Origin: an uncultured Pseudomonadota bacterium
Lineage (GTDB): Bacteria > Myxococcota_A > UBA796 > SXON01
Length of the DNA stretch: 64,000 nucleotides
Direction: 5' to 3'
Assembly (NCBI GenBank): GCA_903891165.1
Contig: CAITDR010000124.1
Span: 1-64,000, forward strand
The notes beneath the pieces were generated by a model, which saw nothing but the letters and a program-made list of their open reading frames with translations, did no database searches and had not been told where the DNA came from. Below, piece by piece: positions 1-8,334 of this stretch. Numbering within the stretch: position 1 is the stretch's first letter; every line of letters begins with the position of its first letter. The translations under genes and the position numbers were made by a program.

Positions 1-442
1 CGTCGCCATCGGTATCCACACCATCGTCGTAGGTGGTCTGGTTCAGGTAGGTATCTGCCAGATTGAAGATGACCTCACCCAGGTTTCGGGTGGTCACCGT
101 GCTACTGTGCGTGGTAACGGTAGCCAGCTTGGCGCTCAGCTCAGCATAGGAGCTTCCCACGGGGACAATCGGGTAGTAGGTGTCGTCCCCCGCATTCGGG
201 CTGGTGCCGACCACGCCAAAATGCGCCCAGTCAAAGTGCCGGGCCACCGCATCGATGGCATCTTTCGCGTCTTCCAGGCAGCTTGTGGAGGAGCTGCCGT
301 CGCAAGGGCTGTCCATGGACGCCGAGAGGTCCAGAACAAAAATCACCGTCGGCGGCACCCGCTCGATGTCGGAGAGCAGCTCATCGGTGCCCGCAGAGCC
401 GGCAAAGACAAGAGAAGGAAGCATCAACGCGAGCAAGGTCAT
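1..442 (-). CDS. PilY1-like VWA pilus tip protein, N-terminal part (runs off the left edge)
   Basis: I translated this frame by hand because the ORF track misses it (it runs off the left edge). It starts with a short signal peptide (MTLLALMLPSLVFA), then a von Willebrand A domain whose first metal-site motif DLSASMDS (DxSxS) lies near residue 38, followed by an SCLEDAKDAID helix. A VWA domain encoded last in a minor-pilin operon fits PilY1, the pilus tip adhesin and retraction modulator; the C-terminal propeller that would prove it lies outside the window. The ATG is 8 bp after the pilX stop, so it is probably co-transcribed. The end of the visible part (GVDTDGDG) looks like a calcium-binding Asp/Gly loop. 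A different VWA surface protein is possible, but position favours PilY1. Confidence 0.72.
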   Translation of the reverse strand, partial: MTLLALMLPSLVFAGSAGTDELLSDIERVPPTVIFVLDLSASMDSPCDGSSSTSCLEDAKDAIDAVARHFDWAHFGVVGTSPNAGDDTYYPIVPVGSSYAELSAKLATVTTHSSTVTTRNLGEVIFNLADTYLNQTTYDDGVDTDGD

Positions 443-450
443 CGTCTACC

Positions 451-1044
451 TCAGCGGATCTTGCAGGGTCCCTGAACCACCTTGCGGATGGTAGAGACCA
501 CAGTAGCCTGGATGGGGTTGGCGGCCCTCTGGCCGTAGTCTGCAGAGGAAGTAGGCGGGCGGAACCAGCCTTCCGACTTCATATCCCAATAGTCCGAACG
601 GAAGGACTGCCGACCCTGTTCGGTGCTGTAGCCCGGCGGGGGGCCGGAGCACTTCGAAAAGACTGCGTCCACCCGATAGGTTCCCTGGTTCATCACAAAT
701 TCAGTGCCGACGAACATCGCCTCGGCGTCGTCGCCCGAACCGGTAGAGGAAGGGACAAAAAAGCCGCCGGTATCAGCCGTATCCCAGCCTTCGTCGGCGG
801 GCTGTTCGTGCTCCAGCTGGAAGCGTGCGTGGGCGGTGCCCGCATCGGCGGCATTCATGACCACCATGTGGCGCTGGTTCGTCAACGCGATGCGCTGATC
901 CACACCAGCCACCGAAAGGGAGGTTGCCCCTATCACAGTGAGCACCGCAATCAGCACCAGGGCCACAAGCATGGCATAGCCCTGCCGGCCGCGAAAGAGC
1001 GGTGCGGGAGGGCGGAAGGGGCCAGACTTCATGGGCGTCCTCAT
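451..1044 (-). CDS. PilX-like minor pilin/pilus assembly protein
   Basis: 197 residues. A basic leader of about 20 residues precedes a hydrophobic helix (YAMLVALVLIAVLTVIGATS), followed by the QRIALTNQRHMVVMNAADAG stretch typical of PilX N-terminal regions. The canonical prepilin Glu5 is absent, as is common for PilX-type proteins. In the known pathway PilX joins PilV, PilW, PilY1 and FimU-type pilins in the priming complex at the pilus tip, anchored in the inner membrane before assembly. The start overlaps the pilW stop by 4 bp (ATGA), implying translational coupling. A start four codons later (MKSG) is possible. Identification rests on N-terminal pattern and operon position. Confidence 0.75.
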   Translation of the reverse strand: MRTPMKSGPFRPPAPLFRGRQGYAMLVALVLIAVLTVIGATSLSVAGVDQRIALTNQRHMVVMNAADAGTAHARFQLEHEQPADEGWDTADTGGFFVPSSTGSGDDAEAMFVGTEFVMNQGTYRVDAVFSKCSGPPPGYSTEQGRQSFRSDYWDMKSEGWFRPPTSSADYGQRAANPIQATVVSTIRKVVQGPCKIR

Positions 1045-2126
1045 GGCATATTCTGGATGCGCATATTCCGTACCATGACCTCAGTGCTCAGGGTCTGCCG
1101 GAAATAGTTGTCTTCGGTGCCACCGGCACTGTTATCGGCCAGCGCCGGCCGAGCACTCATCCGCAGGCGCTGCGGATCCTCGCGACTGGACTTCACCACA
1201 AAGCTCACCCGGATCATGTAGACGTCATCCGGGTCGTCACTTTCGATGGAATTGTTGTAGTCGTCGATACTATTCACCCAGTCCAGGGCGGCCGTGCAGT
1301 TGGTGCCACCAATGGGGGAACGCAGACAATACTCGATCTGCATGTCCTCGATGTGGTCCACTACCGGTACGTCGTTGCCATCCGGCGAGGAGAAGTCCAG
1401 GTCCATCATGAGCACGGGGTGCTCGGCGCTGCCCGCCCCCATGCCGTCAGTTTCATTGGCATCCACATAAAAGGTTGCCACTTCCGCGCGGGAGCAGGTC
1501 ATCACCAGGGGCAAGTTGCCGCCACACAGGCTGTCGTAGTCCACGAAGGCGCTCTGGTTGGAGCTGACGTAGACTTCGCCCAAGGTGGCGTCCACCGCGG
1601 TGATCATCCAGAGGTAGCTGCGATATTCGCCAACCGCCGCGTAGTCCAGGCACATGATGGTCTCCCCCGCCTGAAGAGCGCCAAGCCGCGCCGCATTGTT
1701 GAAGGCGGTGGGCTCAAAAGTCAGCGTGGTTGTTCCACAATCCGGGGCAGACCTCGACGTGGTGTTCATGGTCAGGCCCGGCTCCATCGTCACCAGGGTG
1801 ATCGCGTCGGAGCCGTTGGGACCCAGGCCATTGTAGGAGATGATCGCGGGCAGCGGTGCACTGCCATTGGCCGCTCCGTTGGTAAAGCCCAAAAGGCCAA
1901 AGGTACGCCCGGAAGTCCCGTAGCCAGCCATACGCGCGGTGCGGGTCAGCACGTCGGTGGCCAGTCGGAGGTTCTGGTGCATCTCCATCTGGATGTCCTG
2001 ATAGAGCAGCTGCTTGGTCTGGTTGGTGAAGACGTTGTAGATGGCACCCACAACAAAAACACCAATGGCGACGGCAATGATCAGCTCGATCAGGGTGAAG
2101 CCGGAGCGGGCAGCGCGCTTCAACAT
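1041..2126 (-). CDS. PilW-like minor pilin
   Basis: 361 residues from the chosen ATG; the tracked ORF is longer upstream but that part is antisense read-through of pilV. The chosen start gives a class III prepilin signal: MLKRAARSG followed by FTLIELIIAVAIGVFVVGAI, with cleavage expected after Gly9 and Glu5 of the mature helix present. A large Cys-containing extracellular domain follows, consistent with PilW (Cys residues around MCLDYA, SLCGG, MTCSRA). Start and the previous stop share one base (TAATG), so it is coupled to pilV. Expected role: minor pilin in the tip priming complex. Confident as a pilin; PilW assignment from size and order. Confidence 0.82.
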   Translation of the reverse strand: MLKRAARSGFTLIELIIAVAIGVFVVGAIYNVFTNQTKQLLYQDIQMEMHQNLRLATDVLTRTARMAGYGTSGRTFGLLGFTNGAANGSAPLPAIISYNGLGPNGSDAITLVTMEPGLTMNTTSRSAPDCGTTTLTFEPTAFNNAARLGALQAGETIMCLDYAAVGEYRSYLWMITAVDATLGEVYVSSNQSAFVDYDSLCGGNLPLVMTCSRAEVATFYVDANETDGMGAGSAEHPVLMMDLDFSSPDGNDVPVVDHIEDMQIEYCLRSPIGGTNCTAALDWVNSIDDYNNSIESDDPDDVYMIRVSFVVKSSREDPQRLRMSARPALADNSAGGTEDNYFRQTLSTEVMVRNMRIQNMP

Positions 2127-2620
2127 TAGGAGTCCCGGAAGCGGAAGGAAGAAACGGTGGTTCCGTGGTAGAAGCCCGTCGCCACGTCCTCGTAGTTGCA
2201 GCGCACCCGCAGACGTAGCCAGGTGGAGTCCGCGTCCATCGGCGTGACATCCCAGGAGACGGAGTACATCACCGGCCCCAGGCTCACATCGTCGTTGTTC
2301 GCGGCATTCACTTCCACCCCGGTGCCCTGCTCCAGTGCACTCCACATATCGTAGTCCGCATCGCTCATTCCGGCATCCTGCAGCGAGGTGGGCTGGCTGG
2401 TGGCGGTCCAGTCGGCGGCCTGCAGCCGCTCCATCTGGGTCTGGGCGAGGTAGGTGCAATCGGTCAGGCGCCGGGCATTCATGTTGGAGCGAACGGCCTG
2501 AGCGTGGAATCCAAACATCACGATCAGCGACGCACCGAGGAGCGCCGAGGCCACCATAACTTCGACCAGGGTGAACCCGCGGGTAGAAGCCGTCCGACGA
2601 TGGAAGAGGGAGCGGTTCAT
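2126..2620 (-). CDS. PilV-like minor pilin
   Basis: 164 residues from the ATG that overlaps the upstream stop (ATGA at 2617-2620). The leader MNRSLFHRRTASTRG is followed by FTLVEVMVASALLGASLIVM, a textbook prepilin cleavage site with Glu5 and a hydrophobic polymerisation helix. A DCTYLAQTQMERLQAADW segment after the helix is typical of PilV/GspI-like proteins, and a short beta-rich tail follows. The longer ORF in the track is an upstream extension within fimT and is not used. Expected role: minor pilin of the priming complex in the inner membrane and pilus tip. Confidence 0.82.
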   Translation of the reverse strand: MNRSLFHRRTASTRGFTLVEVMVASALLGASLIVMFGFHAQAVRSNMNARRLTDCTYLAQTQMERLQAADWTATSQPTSLQDAGMSDADYDMWSALEQGTGVEVNAANNDDVSLGPVMYSVSWDVTPMDADSTWLRLRVRCNYEDVATGFYHGTTVSSFRFRDS

Positions 2621-3405
2621 GGCGCGGTCGCCTCCGCGGCGCCCACTGGATTTCCAGGGAGCAAGGTTCGTTTTCCGGTCTCGATCCGGATCATCCCGGT
2701 GCGGCTGATGCGCAAGTCCGCTCTCCCCATGCCTCCATCGAAGGAAGCACGTTTGTTGATCAGGGTCAAGGTGATGTAGCCAGAGCTGAAGTCCGCCGGT
2801 GGATTTTCGATCCAGCCTCGCGGGGAGAAGACGATGGCCTTGGCGCAGTTCAGCCCCGGCCCCACGAGGCTGGGACCGTCGGCGAGGCTGATCCAGGGAC
2901 TCTCCATCGATCCTCCAGGATAGAGGCTGCGTTCTCCCAGACCGTCGTCCACTACCCCGTTCTCGTTGGGGGGCAGGGTGTCCCACTCGGAGCTCAGCCC
3001 CGAGCGGTTTCCGATCTGAAGCAGCCATTCACCGCCTTGAGGCTCCGTCGGATCCAATGCCGCGTCGGCAGAGACCAGCACAAGGCGAGTCTGCCGGTTG
3101 CTGTAGATCGCCAGCGAGCGTAGCTGCTGGAGATCGGCATGGAGAAGGCGGGAAATCTTCAAGAGACGGTACTGGGCGAGAGAGGTCTGAACTGCATACC
3201 AGCCGATGGAGGACAGAATCGCGAGAATCGCGATCACGATCGCCAGCTCTGGAAAGGTAAAGCCTGCCTTGCCACTCCTTTGGCATGCAAGAATGGGGCC
3301 AGGAAGCTCAAGAGTGGAGGTAGAGGGGGCAGCACGGCTTCCAAGCGTGCTATCGGCAACGCTACCGATGCCCCTCCGCCAATGGGGTGGGAAAAAACTA
3401 CCCAC
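2617..3405 (-). CDS. FimT/GspH-type pseudopilin with unusually long leader
   Basis: 262 residues if translation begins at the GTG at 3405, which overlaps the end of the upstream TPR gene by 8 bp and has a GGAAG ribosome site about 7 bases upstream. The prepilin motif is SGKAG followed by FTFPELAIVIAILAILSSIG, with Glu5 present, but it lies about 45 residues in, far longer than the usual 5-25 residue leader. No ATG, GTG or TTG occurs in frame between the GTG and the motif, so either the leader is long or a rare start such as ATT is used. The rest looks like a GspH/FimT domain (LLHADLQQLRSLAI after the helix). Role: minor pilin in the same tip complex. Confidence 0.72.
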   Translation of the reverse strand: MGSFFPPHWRRGIGSVADSTLGSRAAPSTSTLELPGPILACQRSGKAGFTFPELAIVIAILAILSSIGWYAVQTSLAQYRLLKISRLLHADLQQLRSLAIYSNRQTRLVLVSADAALDPTEPQGGEWLLQIGNRSGLSSEWDTLPPNENGVVDDGLGERSLYPGGSMESPWISLADGPSLVGPGLNCAKAIVFSPRGWIENPPADFSSGYITLTLINKRASFDGGMGRADLRISRTGMIRIETGKRTLLPGNPVGAAEATAP

Positions 3406-4198
3406 CTGGGGACTTCCTTCCCTGGTTCACCGGGCAAAGATCGTCTACCGCCCCCCGGCGTCGCTGGATCAAGCGCCGGGCCTGCTGCACCTCGCCGGGC
3501 AGCACCCCCATCGCTTCCGCCTCATCCAGGTTCCGACTGGCTTCCTCCAAAACCTCGTAGATGGGTGGCGCGGTCTCGGCGCAGCGCTCTCGATCCACAC
3601 GATCCGCCGTCACCGCTGTAAGCGCCCGTGCCCGGCTAAGCAGCGCGAGCAATTTTCCCCGTTTATCTTGTGCTTTCTGTAGGGCCAACGTAGCCGCGTC
3701 TACCGCCTCCGGCGCCCGTTCCAGCGCCAGCAGCGCCTCGGCACGGCCCTGCAGCAGTACCGATCGGTCGGGTTGCACCAACAGCAGCTGATCAAAACGG
3801 ACCAAAGCTTCCGCCGGTTGTCCTGTAGAAAGCTCTAAAATTCCGAGACTCTGCTGGGTAGCGGCGTCGTCCGGCGCAAGGGCAAGTGCCTCTTCAAACC
3901 TCTTGCGGGCCATCGCCGGGTTGCCCTCCGCCATGGCCACACTGCCCAGGCCCCGGTAGCATGCAGCATAGTCGGGATGTTGGCGTAGACACTGATCAAA
4001 AGAGGAACGTGCCGGCTCGATCTGCCCGGCGAGGTGCCAGGTCCAGCCCAGACCGTACAGGGCCTCGGCGTTGCCGGGCTCTTTTTGGAGGGCTGCTCGC
4101 CAGGATGCCTCGGCGGCCACCAGATCCCCTTCCTCTAACGCCTCTTTTCCAGCGCGGATGTCCGCACCGACGCCGCAGGCCACAAGCCAGAAGATCAT
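3398..4198 (-). CDS. TPR-repeat protein, possible lipoprotein, in minor pilin operon
   Basis: 266 residues. The N-terminus MIFWLVACG contains a lipobox-like LVAC at positions 5-8, so it may be a very short-signal lipoprotein. From about residue 20 to 150 there are consecutive 34-residue TPR units (AEALYGLGWTWHLAGQIEPA, AACYRGLGSVAMAEGNPAMA, ATQQSLGILELSTGQPAEAL). The remainder is helical. It overlaps the regulator upstream by 4 bp and the FimT-like gene downstream by 8 bp. A pilotin-like or assembly-scaffold role (compare PilF/Tgl-type TPR lipoproteins) is inference from context; the sequence itself shows only repeats. Confidence 0.6.
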   Translation of the reverse strand: MIFWLVACGVGADIRAGKEALEEGDLVAAEASWRAALQKEPGNAEALYGLGWTWHLAGQIEPARSSFDQCLRQHPDYAACYRGLGSVAMAEGNPAMARKRFEEALALAPDDAATQQSLGILELSTGQPAEALVRFDQLLLVQPDRSVLLQGRAEALLALERAPEAVDAATLALQKAQDKRGKLLALLSRARALTAVTADRVDRERCAETAPPIYEVLEEASRNLDEAEAMGVLPGEVQQARRLIQRRRGAVDDLCPVNQGRKSPGG

Positions 4199-5574
4199 CC
4201 AACCTCCAGGCCGTACTCACGGATCTTATACAAAAGTGCTTTGTAGGACAGCTCCAGGATACGCGCCGCTGCCGCCTTGTTTCCAGAGGTACGCTGCATG
4301 GCCCGCTGAATCAGATCGCGCTCCAGTGCCGCGGTACGCTGTGGGATCGAGAGCAGGTCCCCCTCCACCGTGGGCGTGGCGGGAGGCTGCTCGCGAATGT
4401 TCACGGGCAGGTCCTCCACCGTGATGTGGTTCCGGTCGCAAAGCAAAATTGCACGTTCTAAAGTATTTTCGAGCTGACGGACATTTCCGGGCCATCGGCA
4501 CAGCAGAAGTGTTCTCATCGCCTCGGGTTCGACGGTGGGCCGGAGCAGACGCAGGCGCTGGCAGAGGCTGCCAATCAGGTGCTCGACCAGGAGCGGTACA
4601 TCTTCGGGGCGCTCCCGCAGCGGCGGCAGGTGCAGGTGCACTACCGCAAGGCGGTAGTAGAGATCTTCGCGGAAGGCCGGCGGCATCAAAGAGCGGGCGG
4701 TGGCGGCCACGATTCGTACATCCAGCTCCACATCGGCACGCGCGCCCAGACGACGCACCTTGCCGTCCTCTAAAACCCGAAGGAGCTTGGCCTGCAGCCC
4801 CAACGGCAGCTCCCCGATCTCGTCCAGAAAGAGGGTGCCCCCGTGGGCATCCTCAAAAAGACCCGGTTTATTGCCAACTGCGCCGGTAAAGGCCCCCCGC
4901 ATGTAGCCGAACAGCTCACTCTCCAGGAGATTTTCGGGGATAGCCGCACAATTCACCGCCACAAAGGCGCGCTCCCGCCGAGGTGAGAGCCGATGCAGGG
5001 CACGGGCACACAGCTCCTTGCCGGTGCCACTCTCGCCGGTGATCAGCACCGTGGTGTCGTAGGGTGCCACGCGCTCCAGCATCCGCAGGGCGGGCTGAAT
5101 AGCAGGTGCACGGCCTACAAATCCCTCTACAGGTTCGCCTACACGTTCGGAGAGGCGTGCGTTCTCCAACGCAAGACGCCCCCGATCGCGGGCCAGGTTC
5201 TCGCGCTCCTCCAGCTTCCGCAGGGTGAGCACCACCTCGTCCGGGGTCAGGGGCTTGGGAATATAGTCGTAGGCCCCCCGGCGTACGGCCTCCAGCGCCG
5301 CCTCGGTGCCACCGTAGGCGCTCATCATGATCACCGGAGGCGCTTCGGGAGGCAGCTGACTTAGGAAGGTCAAGCCATCCATTTCCGGCATACGGATGTC
5401 GCAAAGCACCACATCTGCTCCGCGAACCAACGGAAGCGCGTCACGACCATTGGGGGCACCCAACACCTGATAGCCGGCCCGGGTCAGGACCAGCTTCAGC
5501 ATGTGGCGGATGTTTTCTTCGTCATCCACCACCAGGACCCGGAGGGAGGGTGGCACCTGGACATGATAGCTCAA
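4195..5574 (-). CDS. Sigma-54-dependent NtrC-family response regulator (PilR-like position)
   Basis: About 459 residues: receiver domain ([14 protein letters not shown] at the start; phospho-acceptor Asp in [14 protein letters not shown] near residue 58; Lys in IPKPL near 107), then an AAA+ sigma-54 activator domain with Walker A GESGTGKE, the GAFTGA sigma-54 contact loop and Walker [10 protein letters not shown], then a Fis-type HTH ([20 protein letters not shown]). It activates transcription with RpoN. Leading the minor-pilin operon suggests a PilR-like role, but no sensor kinase is present here to confirm it. The tracked start is TTG, 4 bp from the divergent glycosyltransferase ATG; a GTG six codons on (before [11 protein letters not shown]) is a plausible alternative. 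Confidence 0.85.
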   Translation of the reverse strand: MSYHVQVPPSLRVLVVDDEENIRHMLKLVLTRAGYQVLGAPNGRDALPLVRGADVVLCDIRMPEMDGLTFLSQLPPEAPPVIMMSAYGGTEAALEAVRRGAYDYIPKPLTPDEVVLTLRKLEERENLARDRGRLALENARLSERVGEPVEGFVGRAPAIQPALRMLERVAPYDTTVLITGESGTGKELCARALHRLSPRRERAFVAVNCAAIPENLLESELFGYMRGAFTGAVGNKPGLFEDAHGGTLFLDEIGELPLGLQAKLLRVLEDGKVRRLGARADVELDVRIVAATARSLMPPAFREDLYYRLAVVHLHLPPLRERPEDVPLLVEHLIGSLCQRLRLLRPTVEPEAMRTLLLCRWPGNVRQLENTLERAILLCDRNHITVEDLPVNIREQPPATPTVEGDLLSIPQRTAALERDLIQRAMQRTSGNKAAAARILELSYKALLYKIREYGLEVG

Positions 5575-5578
5575 GCCG

Positions 5579-6847
5579 ATGGCACCGCCCCGTCTGCTGC
5601 AGCTGGTCCACGGCTACCCGCCCGAACAACGGGCAGGAACCGAAGTCTACGCGCAGCGGGTGGCGGCGGGTCTGCAGGCGCGCGGGTGGCAGGTGCACAC
5701 CGTGGCGGCGCACCGGGAGCCCGGCGCCGCCCTCTATGCCGAGCGCCGGGAGCCGGGGCTCTTGCGGGTGGTGCAGAACCGGCCCTTCCGGGGGCTGGCA
5801 GCGGCAGAGTCTGACCCAATCATGGATCGAATTATCGAGCGGGAGATCGAAAAATTCAGACCAGATCTGGTCCATGTGCAGCACCTGCTCTTTCTTTCGA
5901 CCAGCTTCCGTTGTGCAGTGCCGATGATCTGGACCCTTCATGATGCCTGGGGCTGGTGCCCGGCCGGGGGGCTTTTGTTGAAGGAAGGACGCCCCTGTTC
6001 CGGGCCTTCGGCCGCCTGTGTGACCTGTGCGGGGGCCTGGGGCAGCGAGCCTGCGGCAGCGGAACAACTCATCGGACTTGCAGGTCGGTTGAGTTTTCTG
6101 GCCTCAACGGGGCAGATGCATCGGCTGTGGAAACGTTTGCCCGTGCGCTTGCGTGCACGCTTGCCTTCGCGACCAACCGTGCTGACGCAGGGGCATGTGG
6201 ACCGGCGCCAGGAGGCCCTGAAAACATTCGCAGGGCGTTGTGCACGGTTATTGTCTCCGAGTCGCTATCTTGCGGAGAAGGCGGAGGCGGCGGGTCTCGG
6301 TCCTGTGGAGCTGCTGCCCCAGGGGGTGGACGCCCCGAACCTGCCTGAACTTCCGCGAGACTACCTGCTCTTTCTGGGCACACTTGCCCCCCATAAGAAC
6401 CCGATCCTGGTGCGGGAGGCATGGAAAAAATCCGGCTCTCCCCTCCCCTTACGTATCGTCGGTCCGCCGGGCTCAGATCTGGGCTACCTGCGGCAGCTGG
6501 AGACGGGCCAACCGCGCCCGGAGGCTGCCGTTGCCGACCCTTTTCCGCTACTTCGCGGTGCAAAAGCCCTGGTTCTGGGATCGATCTGGCCCGAGAATGC
6601 GCCGCTGGTCATCCGCGAGGCGCAGGCGGTGGGCACCCCGGTGATTGCGCCGGACATCGGGGGGATTCCCGAGCTGGATCCGTCCTGTCTCTACCCCCCC
6701 GGCAACCTGGAAGTGCTGGCGGCCTGCATCCGGGATGCCGGATCGCTGCCTCCTCCTCCGCCTCCCCCCTCCTTTTCTGCCCACCTCGATGCCCTGGAAA
6801 AGCACTACTTTTTGCTGGGAGCAGGACGACCGGCCCGACGTGCTTAG
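5579..6847 (+). CDS. Glycosyltransferase family 4 (GT-B)
   Basis: 422 residues. The N-terminal Rossmann half opens with LLQLVHGYPPEQRAGTEVYAQRVAAGLQARG, the glycine-rich acceptor-side pattern of GT4 enzymes. The C-terminal half contains a donor-binding EX7E motif in PENAPLVIREAQAVGTPVIA, followed by GGIPEL. It should transfer a sugar from a nucleotide donor to a polysaccharide or lipid acceptor at the cytoplasmic face; substrate cannot be told from sequence. Its ATG is only 4 bp from the divergent regulator start, so the two promoters must lie inside each other's coding regions. The YbjN-like gene follows 19 bp downstream. Confidence 0.85.
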   Translation: MAPPRLLQLVHGYPPEQRAGTEVYAQRVAAGLQARGWQVHTVAAHREPGAALYAERREPGLLRVVQNRPFRGLAAAESDPIMDRIIEREIEKFRPDLVHVQHLLFLSTSFRCAVPMIWTLHDAWGWCPAGGLLLKEGRPCSGPSAACVTCAGAWGSEPAAAEQLIGLAGRLSFLASTGQMHRLWKRLPVRLRARLPSRPTVLTQGHVDRRQEALKTFAGRCARLLSPSRYLAEKAEAAGLGPVELLPQGVDAPNLPELPRDYLLFLGTLAPHKNPILVREAWKKSGSPLPLRIVGPPGSDLGYLRQLETGQPRPEAAVADPFPLLRGAKALVLGSIWPENAPLVIREAQAVGTPVIAPDIGGIPELDPSCLYPPGNLEVLAACIRDAGSLPPPPPPPSFSAHLDALEKHYFLLGAGRPARRA

Positions 6848-6866
6848 GTTGAGAGCGGGAGGCAGG

Positions 6867-7289
6867 ATGGAACCGTTGGTGGACCGCATCAGCGACTATC
6901 TGGTGCAGATGGACATCGACCCAGAACCCACAGAGGAAGGGATTTTTCTGGTCCGCTATGGCTCTGCGGTGGTGATGATCTCCACTTTTACGCACGAGGG
7001 CCAGGACTATGTGCGCCTTGCGGCGGTGCTGTTGTTGGGCTTCCGACCCAAGCTGGAGCTGCTGACGCGCCTTCTACGCCTGAACTCCCATGTTCTGATG
7101 GGATCTTTTCAGCTTTTTGAAGATGAGACGCTCTGCTTCACCCATACGCTGGTGGCCAAAGGACTGGACCTCGCGACCTTCCGCCATGCCCTCCTCTATG
7201 TGGGCCGTGTCGCGGACGATCACGACGAGGCGCTGCAGGCCCTGGGTGGCGGCGAGCGGATGGAAGAAATTTTGGATGCCCCAACCTAG
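6867..7289 (+). CDS. YbjN/T3S-chaperone-like small protein
   Basis: 140 residues from the ATG at 6867 (AGGCAGG just upstream); the longer tracked ORF overlaps the glycosyltransferase in another frame. The fold pattern, an alpha helix (VDRISDYLVQMDID), a beta pair ending VVMISTFTHEGQDYVRLAAVLLL, then LLRLNSHVLMGSFQLFEDETLCFTHTL, resembles the YbjN/CesT-type peptide-binding chaperone superfamily. It has no catalytic motif. It sits between a glycosyltransferase and a repeat protein, 8 bp before the latter, so a chaperone or regulatory role toward a neighbour is possible but unproven. Confidence 0.6.
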   Translation: MEPLVDRISDYLVQMDIDPEPTEEGIFLVRYGSAVVMISTFTHEGQDYVRLAAVLLLGFRPKLELLTRLLRLNSHVLMGSFQLFEDETLCFTHTLVAKGLDLATFRHALLYVGRVADDHDEALQALGGGERMEEILDAPT

Positions 7290-7297
7290 GAGGAAGA

Positions 7298-7651
7298 ATG
7301 CCGGGAACGGTGTACAAGGCTGGATCGTCGGTGGTGCTGGGCCGCTGGGATGGCGAGCGCCTGTATGAGGGTGCAAGTATGACCCAGGTGGCGAATCGGA
7401 AGGGGGAGCGTGTCTACAAAGGTGCTGGACAGACGCAACTTTTTCGCATCACCCGCGGAAGTTTCTACGCCGGAAACAGCAGCGAGGTGGCCTGGAGGAT
7501 CAACAATGGCATGGTCTACAAGGGCAATTCCTCGGAGGTGGCTTGGCGTCTGCGCGGCGATCAGCTGTACAAAGGCTCCGCACCCTTTTTGAAGGGAGAG
7601 GGTTGTACCGATGAGGAGCTGGTGCTGGCCGGGCTTTTATTGGGGAGCTGA
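7298..7651 (+). CDS. Small 17-residue tandem-repeat protein, unknown function
   Basis: 117 residues; start supported by AGGAGG 7 bases upstream. About five and a half copies of a 17-residue unit run end to end: LYEGASMTQVANRKGER, VYKGAGQTQLFRITRGS, FYAGNSSEVAWRINNGM, VYKGNSSEVAWRLRGDQ. The consensus is (V/L/F)Y-(K/A)-G-x-S-S-x-x-V-A-x-R-(I/L)-x-x-G, a likely beta-hairpin solenoid or small propeller. A non-repeat tail (CTDEELVLAGLLLGS) is alpha helical. There is no signal peptide. Not recognised; probably works with the YbjN-like protein 8 bp upstream. Ends 5 bp from the convergent CPBP protease gene. Confidence 0.65.
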   Translation: MPGTVYKAGSSVVLGRWDGERLYEGASMTQVANRKGERVYKGAGQTQLFRITRGSFYAGNSSEVAWRINNGMVYKGNSSEVAWRLRGDQLYKGSAPFLKGEGCTDEELVLAGLLLGS

Positions 7652-7656
7652 TAGCC

Positions 7657-8334
7657 TTATCGTAGGCCGTACATCGCATCCAACACGGCGACGGTGATGT
7701 TGCACCAGGCATGAAAGAAGGCGCCCGCCAGGGTGCTGCCGGTCTTTTCCCGCAGCCAGCCAAAGAGCAGCGCCGGGAAGAAGATCGCGAAGTGCCACCA
7801 GCGAAAGGTCACGATGGAATGACCGAAGGCAAAGATGATCGCGGTAAGGGGCAAGCTCCAGCCCACCGCCACCCCGAAAAGTGTCCAGGGTCGGGGGAGG
7901 AGCTCGTTCAGCCGCCCCTGAAGGTAGCCGCGATAGAAAAACTCTTCAGGAACCGCCACAAAAAAGAGGTGGTAGGGGATGAGGAGCCAGGCGTCTTTGG
8001 GCAGCCGCAGATCAGGGGCGTAGCCAAAGATCAGGCTCTGGTAGAGGTGGTAGCCTAAAAGCCAGGGCACGATGATGATGGCAATCACTTTGCCTGCCTC
8101 GATCGCCGCTTCTTTCCACGCAGGCCCATCCGAGAAGGCCGGCAGCGCCAGCCCATAGCCATCGGGATCCACCCCCCGATAGCGGCACAGATAGACAGGC
8201 GCATAGACAAACAAAAAGGGGACCAGGGCGAGGACCACCTCGTGAACGCCCAGATCGTGCAGGACCACCACCCCCCGGATGGCCAGCAGGGTGCCCAGCC
8301 ACAACAGCCCCAGCTCGATCGCCAGCTTCTTCAC
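7657..8334 (-). CDS. CPBP-family intramembrane glutamic protease
   Basis: 225 residues with about six to seven membrane segments. The CPBP (Rce1/Abi) motifs are visible: EEFFYRG (EExxxR) near residue 141, FAFGHS (FxxxH) near 175, and HAWCN (HxxxN) near 213. These residues form the active site in Rce1-type proteases, and myxobacterial sorting proteases of the MYXO-CTERM system belong to the same superfamily. No MYXO-CTERM protein was recognised in the window, so the substrate is unknown. It overlaps larE by 4 bp and is last in a minus-strand operon. Confidence 0.82.
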   Translation of the reverse strand: MKKLAIELGLLWLGTLLAIRGVVVLHDLGVHEVVLALVPFLFVYAPVYLCRYRGVDPDGYGLALPAFSDGPAWKEAAIEAGKVIAIIIVPWLLGYHLYQSLIFGYAPDLRLPKDAWLLIPYHLFFVAVPEEFFYRGYLQGRLNELLPRPWTLFGVAVGWSLPLTAIIFAFGHSIVTFRWWHFAIFFPALLFGWLREKTGSTLAGAFFHAWCNITVAVLDAMYGLR

